A stretch of 64,000 nt of DNA, from assembly GCF_963855985.1 (NCBI RefSeq), contig NC_087119.1:6116001-6180000 (forward strand). Direction: 5' to 3'. This DNA comes from Ostrinia nubilalis (taxonomy: Eukaryota; Arthropoda; Insecta; Lepidoptera; Crambidae). The position numbers and the translations under genes were made by a program. Below, piece by piece: positions 57,475 through 64,000 of this stretch (position 1 is the stretch's first letter; each line of letters starts with the position of its first letter). Under the pieces are notes generated by a model, which saw only the letters and a list, made by a program, of their open reading frames with translations, searched no databases and was not told where the DNA came from.

Positions 57475-57985
57475 TTGAGGAGATACAGCCAAAGACAGCA
57501 CCCGATGAGTGCAAGAACTATTGCAGAGAGGTGGGAACTAAACCGGGTCTATGGGTGGGAAATTGCTGGACTGGTTGCCGGAATATTGATGAGACTACGG
57601 GACGCCTGCCACATCAAATGTCTCATCTTGATAATTACGGCAGACGGAGGCTCGCCGCTCACTAAATGGGCCGCCCCATTAAAAACTGCCTGATGGCAGC
57701 TTGAGCAGCAATATTGGTGTGACAGCTAAGGTTGTCAAGAGGTGAGATTGCGGGGCGCAAGATCGCGTTATCGGTCAGCATGCCCCCGGGCGTTATGACA
57801 TTTTACACTTCTAACCTGGAGCATAGGTTCTGCTCTTGCTACTCCACTCCTGGCCGGCCGGTTAAGGCAAACCAGGAGGCGAGGCGCCAAATCAATCCGG
57901 GCCCTCTGGAGATCGGGGCCCGAGGTGTCGCCACGCACCTACGGCTCGCCACTAGCTGCCCCTGCGGTTTTATTATTATTATATT
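57475..57985 (+). mobile_element. GC-rich retroelement fragment with (TTA)n tail
   Basis: It directly follows the SINE tail and ends CCCCTGCGGTTTTATTATTA. The paralogous array copy at 58.6 kb lacks the whole 57268-57985 block, so this is a compound or nested insertion. It holds frames of 72 and 97 codons (for example PGRPVKANQEARRQINPGPL) without a known domain. Confidence 0.6.
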
Positions 57986-58117
57986 GTCTTACAATAAAAA
58001 CAATATTGTTGTCTCGCAATCATAACTGTATGGACGTACTTTATATACGTCTTTGATATTTCATAAATGTGAAATTTCACGCACATTTTAGAGTTGTGGA
58101 CTTTTATGAATGCCCTA

Positions 58118-58290
58118 TCTATACTAATAGGTATTATAAAAGCGAAGGTTTAACTCTGTCTGTCTGTCTTGCTTTCACGTCTAAATCACTGAACTGATTG
58201 TGATGAAATTTGGCACAGAGATAGTTTGAGTCCCGGGAAAGGACATAGGATAGTTTTTATCCCGGTTTTTGAAACAGGGAATCGCGCGAT
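58118..58290 (+). mobile_element. Helitron 5'-end fragment
   Basis: TCTATACTAATAGGTATTAT after an A, then CACGTCTAAATCACTGAACT, GATGAAATTTGGCACAGAGA and GTCCCGGGAAAGGACATAGG. The 3' CTAG end is missing. Confidence 0.7.
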
Positions 58291-58429
58291 AATATTTTTT
58301 GATGACATTTCTGCTGATTTCTAAAAAATTAGACTGTAGATAAAAGTGTATCAAAATCGTGCAGAAGTTTTATGGACAATAAATGTTTCTATTGCGATCT
58401 ACAAATCCATTGAAAAGAAACAATATGTA

Positions 58430-59420
58430 GTAGTGACGAGAAGTAATAAAGCTCTTTAGATTCATGCCTTCCTAGTACTAGTATAATAAAATCTTGTAAG
58501 TACTTTGTTGCACTAACTTAATTGCATTTTACGTAATACTGTCCTTGAATTGGCACCTCCTCCTTCACTGATAAAGAGCTTATATCAGTATTTTTATTAT
58601 ACCTATCGAAAGGCTCACGGTTTTCATTGTCTTACGATAAAAACAAATTGTTGTCTCGCAATCATAACTGTATGGACATTACGTCTTTGAAATGTGAAAT
58701 TTTACGCACATTTTTAAGTGTGGACTTTTATTAATGCTCCATTTTTGAATAAAACGATAGAATGTAGGTTTTTCACTATCGGCTAGACTTTCATTGTGCC
58801 CTACTTAGCTAAAAGTGTATGAAAATCGAGCAGAAGTTTTATGGACAATAAGGCTGAGTTGCACCACCTAACTTTAACCGTCACTTTGACGATAACCGGT
58901 GTTTTTTGTATGGAGTTTGACAGATTTTTGACGCTTGTCAAAGTTAAAGTAAGATGGTGCAACCCAGCCTAAATGATTTTATCACGATCTACAATCCTTT
59001 GAAAATAAACAATTAGTTATTTTTCTGCTATCATACGAGTTGTAACGACTGAGGTCAATTCCTAAAATTCAATTTTAATTGGGAAAAGAAACGATATTAT
59101 GCCGTATACACGTAGACTTACGGGCACATACTTTTTCGATTGACGTATAAAAATGCAATACACAGATTGCATTCTTGTTTCTCGCATTGCTAAGAACGCA
59201 ACAGGATGTGACGCCGTTTCTAGCATCATCTACTTTTTAAATGACATGGGAACAAATTAGCTACTTTAGACCTAAGCTTAATATATTAAGACTAGAGTAA
59301 ACATAGTTACATTTTAGACTTAATAAATTAGATAGCAAAATTTTTGATCAGCAATTGCTCAGTTGACCGGATGTGTGAAGACAGCGGGGCAGCAATACAG
59401 CTCTTTAAATTTATGCTTTC
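58430..59420. repeat. Diverged right flank of the tandem array
   Basis: CTTTAGATTCATGCCTTCCT at 58455, CGAAAGGCTCACGGTTTTCA at 58607 and, weaker, GACCGGATGTGTGAAGACAG near 59365 with AGCTCTTTAAATTTATGCTT at 59399. Confidence 0.7.
58851..58970. mobile_element. ~120-bp MITE, GGCTGAGTTGCACCA family, copy 5
   Basis: AGGCTGAGTTGCACCACCTA and AAGATGGTGCAACCCAGCCT; the cleanest copy, with the core GATAACCGGTGTTTTTTGTA. Confidence 0.9.
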
Positions 59421-59514
59421 CTGGTACCGACTTGGTCGAGAAAACCATGCTACATTGTCCTTTGATGACTTTTACGACATTTTTGCCTCTTACCGGGGTG
59501 GTAAACGCCACCTA

Positions 59515-59640
59515 TTTAGTGCCAACCACCACCCCGATGACAAAGTTCGAAGGGGGTAGATGGGAACATAAACGACATAATTATATTTAGTGCCAACTAC
59601 CGCCCTGGTGGCAAGCTTGAAGGGGGTGGATGGGAATAGA
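59515..59640. repeat. ~70-bp direct duplication
   Basis: TTTAGTGCCAACCACCACCC with AAGTTCGAAGGGGGTAGATG is followed by TTTAGTGCCAACTACCGCCC with AAGCTTGAAGGGGGTGGATG. Confidence 0.7.
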
Positions 59641-59737
59641 GGGAAAATTTGCCTTCTACTTTAGTGTGATTATAACTTCCACTTCATCGTTATGGTTTCC
59701 TTTGGTCGCTTGTAGTTTTTGTTTAAAACGGGGAAAC

Positions 59738-59881
59738 TCGTATTAACAAACATTACTATGAGGTCTGACAGTGCGCGTGGACGCACAGGGTGAAACACGA
59801 ACCAATCACAGAGCTTTATTCAATGCTGTGCGTTAGATTTGCTGCTTCACTTAAGCAAGCATCGTTTATGAATACGGGCGT
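59738..59881. mobile_element. ~144-bp MITE, CGTATTAACAAACATT family, copy 2
   Basis: CGTATTAACAAACATTACTA and CATCGTTTATGAATACGGGCG ends, with CCAATCACAGAGCTTTATTC inside; pairs with the 44471 copy. Confidence 0.75.
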
Positions 59882-61460
59882 AACTATACTCACACGACAG
59901 CATATCAGGCTACCAATTTTTTTTGCAAACTCGCCACTATTACCACTGCACAAGAACCTATAGTGGTTACGTTGACGTGCCGTCGTCTGTACAAGGAACT
60001 GTTTATTTCAATGCATACTTATTGTTATCTTCTACCACTAGTAGTACTTATGTAGACTGTCTTTGGGTTAAGCTTTTAAGCCACTAATAAAGAAAGGAGG
60101 AGCCTGATTTAAAGGCTTTGTTTATTGCTATAATATGTTATTGTACTTTTAATGTTCAGGGCAGGGTGAAAATATTATCTGTAGAAGGATGATTACGAAT
60201 TTATTCAATTTAAGATTTAAAGCCTTCGCGTTTCATCTCAACTAAAAACTCAGATCATAGAAAACTAAAATAGACTGTCTTTCTCTATTTTAGTTTATTC
60301 AATTTGTCGTATAGCCCATGAAACTGGCTCGGGGGACCCGTTGATCCAGTTATATCTTAGGGTTAATTAAAATGAATTGAAATAAAAATAAGCCCGGATT
60401 TTAAATTATGTAGTACTGTGACTGCCCGAAATATTCTAAATATTCATGAAATATCGTCGAGAAGAAACTTTATTTTTCAAGTTTTTATGAATAAAGGTAT
60501 CATTAAGACGTTTTTTCCCAAAAACAGTGTTTGAATGATCTTAGGAGGGCTTTTTAAAATAAAATTAAATGCCTTTTGTCATACAAACTTTTCACTTTAA
60601 TAATGTTTTAACTGCTGTCTTTTATTATAATATTGAGAGTATTACCACAGAATAATAATAAGTACTAAGGTATTACGTATAATAAAGTTAGTTTCGTTTT
60701 ACCGATTCGGAAAACTAATACAGCAGTTTTTAGAAAAAATAACTACTTACATTTCACAAAATTTGTCATATAATAACCATTTCGAGTATAAACTATCGAG
60801 TATAAACTAAAACCAGTATCAGTGCCGTATTCACACGTTTAGCTTCATATAAAATGCGTACAGTTTCATAAAATTATGACTAAGGTTTCATGGCTCCACC
60901 ATGTGGTGCATTGTAACTGAAATAGTGCGACAAAGGGCGCAACAGCTTCTGTCTTTGTCCCGCTGAAGTGGGCGTGTTGTGGGTGGGACTTCAGCTCCAC
61001 ACAAAGACACGAACCATACTGCAGCCGCAACGCACACATACACAAAACCGGGGCTGAAACTTTCGCTTTTCAACGCCGGGCTTATTGATTCTAGGTTCCG
61101 TGTGTGCACTGAAATAAAGCTAGATATAGGTGTAAATGCAATACGTGCTGAATACCTCCTTCCGGCCTTTGGGCTCCTGGTAGTCGCGAGTCTGAAAGTG
61201 CACATGCACCGAGCCATATTCGGTGCAATTGCACTTTGTTGCATACGATTATTTTTTATTTCGGACTGCAAAATAATGTGTCAAAAATATTAGGTTCTTT
61301 TTATAATTTTTTTAGTGCATTTTTCATTTGCATTTTTAAAATACATAATAATCATTAAACGAAGATTTTATTAAAATTTTACTAATTATGCATTCTTGTT
61401 CGGAATGCCAATTAAATATTGCCAATGAAATTTAAACAAGTACAAGTAAGTAAATAAACA
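59882..61460. other. Mostly unassigned; solo B-family end at ~60645
   Basis: GTATTACCACAGAATAATAATAAGTACTAAG followed by GTATTACG near 60648-60686 is a short piece of the family B end. The stretch 60890-61240 is richer in GC and CpG, with open frames on both strands and no recognised domain. Confidence 0.4.
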
Positions 61461-61465
61461 GTAGC

Positions 61466-61585
61466 GTATGGTCTGTCTGTGTCGCTTTCATGTCTAAACC
61501 ACTGAACCGAATTTGATGAAATTTGGCATGGAGATAGTTTGAGTCCCGGGAAAGGACATAGGATAGTTTTTATCCCGGTTTTTTA
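61466..61585 (+). mobile_element. Helitron fragment
   Basis: TGTCGCTTTCATGTCTAAAC, CACTGAACCGAATTTGATGA, AATTTGGCATGGAGATAG and GTCCCGGGAAAGGACATAGG match the body of the 58118 Helitron; both ends are lost. Confidence 0.65.
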
Positions 61586-62640
61586 ATTTCATGAATGTTG
61601 AAAAAAAAACCGCAGAATTACACATGTGAATTGAATTTGAAGAAAAAACGTAATACATATTTAATTGCAAAATGTACAATGTCAGAGAGTCAGAGGTTAT
61701 GTAATAATCTTTATCCAGCGAGGAAATGCAGTCAGCATTCTCGCCTTTTAAACAATTTGGTTTCAGCTAAGTAATTTTGTTCAGTAAAATAAAATATGGT
61801 CGTAACTGTCGAATATTATATGCTGGGTTAACTATGCAAAGAGTTGCCAAATTTTTAGGAGAGGGCGGTTCAACCGATCTAGGTAAAAGAAAACAATTTT
61901 TTTTGCTTATTTAAAATTATTTCTATTCGCGGCTGATGATGATGATGCGTAAATCGGAAGATTAATAAAACAATTGTGTTATTATTTTATTTTGTTATAC
62001 GAGTAATTCAGGTTCTGGTAGGAATTTAAAATTTAGATGAAAAAAAAAACATATTGTTTATATTATATCTTTAGATATTCCCCATAAAATGTCAGGTTTA
62101 AAACTTACTTCAGCTTTTATTAGGCAATTTTCTTTCCGTAGTAACCTAGCCAGGTTCCCCTGTTATTCAAACACATTCATGTACACTACACGCATACAGC
62201 CGTCAACTTTTGCATCGATCATTTTTGCAATGAATTCATTTCATGAATCTATCATCTTTTGACTCATGCTGCCCTGGTAGGCGATGGATAAGAATAGATA
62301 TGAATTTGCGTTGTTGCATCTCAAATTACCTGAATCACCTCAAAGTCTGATTATGACGGTGTTGTAGCCACAACATAGCCGATTCCACAATATTTTTACA
62401 TGTAGTCAACAAGATTGTGGAATCGGGTTTATGTAAATTGTGTTATCATCTAGCTAGATCTAGAATACAATGCATAAAGATAAAATATAATCATAATTTA
62501 AAAAATTACAAAAAGCTTTGAAAATTTGACTTGACATTAATAAGAATAAGACTACTAGCGCCATGCCGTGGTTCTTACTTAAATTACCTAACCTCTCGAA
62601 AGATCACTGTGCTTATTGTAATTCGTAGGTGAGGAAGTTA
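61586..62640. other. Intergenic or intronic, no gene recognised
   Basis: Includes a small hairpin: CCGATTCCACAAT near 62380 and ATTGTGGAATCGG near 62415. Otherwise AT-rich and featureless to me. Confidence 0.4.
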
Positions 62641-62649
62641 CAACGATCA

Positions 62650-62663
62650 CCACTAGATGGCAG
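62650..62663 (+). promoter_or_regulatory. CTCF-like motif
   Basis: CCACTAGATGGCAG fits the CTCF core CCASYAGRKGGCRS at every position. A single 14-base match is suggestive only. Confidence 0.35.
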
Positions 62664-62862
62664 TAGGGTAGAAGCTGCATCGCGGTGTTAGTTTTTTTCC
62701 ATTAATGACCCGCCCCCCCGTCGATAAGTTGTACTAAAGTACTTTGGGGCTACATGTGTTGTATGAAATTGTCCAAAGGTATTTATTTATTATAACGACC
62801 AGGGGCAATATGAACCCAGACACCGCGACCGCCGCGACTTAGTGGTACCGCTAAAGGAGCAT

Positions 62863-62871
62863 AGATGGCGC
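62863..62871 (+). promoter_or_regulatory. Short CTCF-like core
   Basis: AGATGGCGC matches the AGRKGGCGC core used by insect CTCF, 200 bases from the longer match and in the same orientation. Confidence 0.25.
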
Positions 62872-63239
62872 GCTCTGTACACTAGCTCGCGGTATCATTT
62901 GAACGTTTCCATTTCTATAAGACCTATTGACCGTAATATTCATTTATAAATAAAACACCATCACAATTTTTGAAGTCGCACTAGTACTTTACCGGTACTA
63001 CGTGCGTTAAAAATGTCTATGATACTATGCGTGCTCTATGAGCATGTATGAAGCGATATAATATTATCATTGGTGGCTTAATGCTGTAGCATGCGGTCTT
63101 GCAAACACACAGCAAACGCACGGCAAACGTCCGGCCCAAAACGTCTAAATTGAAAGCGCCCTTAGTGTATTGTTTAGTTCAAAGTCTTTGAACTTATAAA
63201 GCAAATAATTTCAATGAAAATCCCGTTAGCAGTGATAGT

Positions 63240-63259
63240 TTTTTTTTTTTTTTTTTTTA
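63240..63259. repeat. Poly(T) run
   Basis: An uninterrupted run of about 20 T, possibly the tail of a reverse-strand retroposon; no recognisable body adjoins it. Confidence 0.7.
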
Positions 63260-64000
63260 CCGTGTGACTAGTGATAGTGACCTACAAGAAACTTTGTATT
63301 ATTGCAATCTATTTCAAACAAACAACACATGAATGTTCAGTGTTCACACGACAGTCCAGTTTTGCGGGGTCCGGCATTACTGGATCTGGACTGGATTGCC
63401 GCGGGAACGGGCCCTTAGTAGTTCAACGGTCAATTCTGTTGTCGTCTGATTTCCCAATGTTTTCCCAGTTGTGTGACGTCACATCCTGCGTGCGCAGACC
63501 GACAGGTAATGCTGTGGGGGTAGTTTTCGCACACATACAAGTTCTTGAACACTATGTACTATATTAGCGTTTATCTTTTATTGACGTAACTTCCATTCCT
63601 TTCAGTCGCAGTAGATATTGTGTTTCATCTCGTTCACATACAGTGCTACCCCGCACCCCGCACCTCGCACCCTGCACTTGCATTTCATAGGTTTCCTGAT
63701 GTTATATTGATAGTCTGTTTATGTGTATCATGCCAGCTTTGGTGTACCTCTTCGCAACTCCTGCGGCCCTGGTACCGTTGCATCAAGAGTTGCAACTTTG
63801 CAACGGTTGCAAGCAAATTGCTACTTGCAACGGCTGCAGTTGAAGCCATTGCGTACTAGGCTGGATTCTTGGTCGGGACAATTTTTGTAATTATATTTTA
63901 TTTTTATTTCATTATTACAAATTGAACCGTTACATCTTTGGTTAAATAGTATCTTTTATATATTATTAGAAATTCGGCCAGATAAAAAAATCTGTTTTTT
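63260..64000. other. Right edge, no gene recognised
   Basis: Two short open frames (98 and 79 codons) lack domains or splice support. GCAACTTTGCAACGGTTGCA and the following GCAACGGCTGCAG make a short self-complementary patch near 63790-63840. Confidence 0.35.

Noticed and set aside
60888..61293. Gene on either strand in the GC-richer patch
   Set aside because: Frames of 127 and 104 codons overlap on opposite strands, neither with domain character nor splice signals.

Overview
The window is nuclear DNA of an insect, almost certainly a moth or butterfly (Lepidoptera). The background is AT-rich, genes are split by GT/AG introns, and the intergenic DNA is packed with repeat types typical of Lepidoptera: small Helitrons starting TC and ending CTAG, RTE-type LINE tails ending in (ATG)n, tRNA-derived SINEs, the ~120-bp MITE with GGCTGAGTTGCACCA ends, and CAGGGTGTCCC fold-back elements. 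Families are named from memory of their hallmarks; no search was run.

Only three protein-coding genes can be supported. At the left edge, on the minus strand, is a complete five-exon UBE2G2 (Ubc7-type) ubiquitin-conjugating enzyme of 165 residues (899-4068). Head-to-head with it, about 1.5 kb away, is a four-exon C2H2 zinc-finger protein of 440 residues on the plus strand (5563-8065). The interval between them probably holds both promoters. The third gene is the first coding exon of a FoxF (biniou) forkhead factor at 40965-41667, in a GC-rich island with a plausible TATA/Inr promoter at 40505-40542. Its next exon was not found, so the 22 kb to the right may be its first intron or intergenic DNA.

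The region 8.1-40.4 kb is a gene desert. It contains nested DNA transposons (11.47-12.83 kb), a 165-bp tandem repeat (17.27-17.94 kb), fold-back elements (19.0, 30.4, 30.8 and 39.0 kb), a Tc1-like element with inverted duplicate transposase heads (23.2-25.3 kb), and a decayed ~300-bp satellite carrying CGCATGCG palindromes (32.1-34.4 kb).

The region 41.7-64 kb holds a second copy of the 7-bp-TSD transposon (42.4 kb), a 2.2-kb fold-back (45.6-47.8 kb), a perfect 32-bp-arm hairpin (44.9 kb) and a tandem array with a ~1.46-kb higher-order unit (core 51.8-57.2 kb). Little is recognisable in 60-64 kb beyond a Helitron fragment and two CTCF-like motifs.

The three genes have no evident joint pathway. 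UBE2G2 acts in ER-associated degradation, the zinc-finger protein is a presumed DNA-binding regulator, and FoxF is a developmental transcription factor of visceral mesoderm. No new enzymatic or defence system was seen. The more novel material is structural: a transposon family with a repeatable 7-bp target duplication, a fold-back element with 40-bp subterminal repeats, and a satellite that keeps a palindromic motif.
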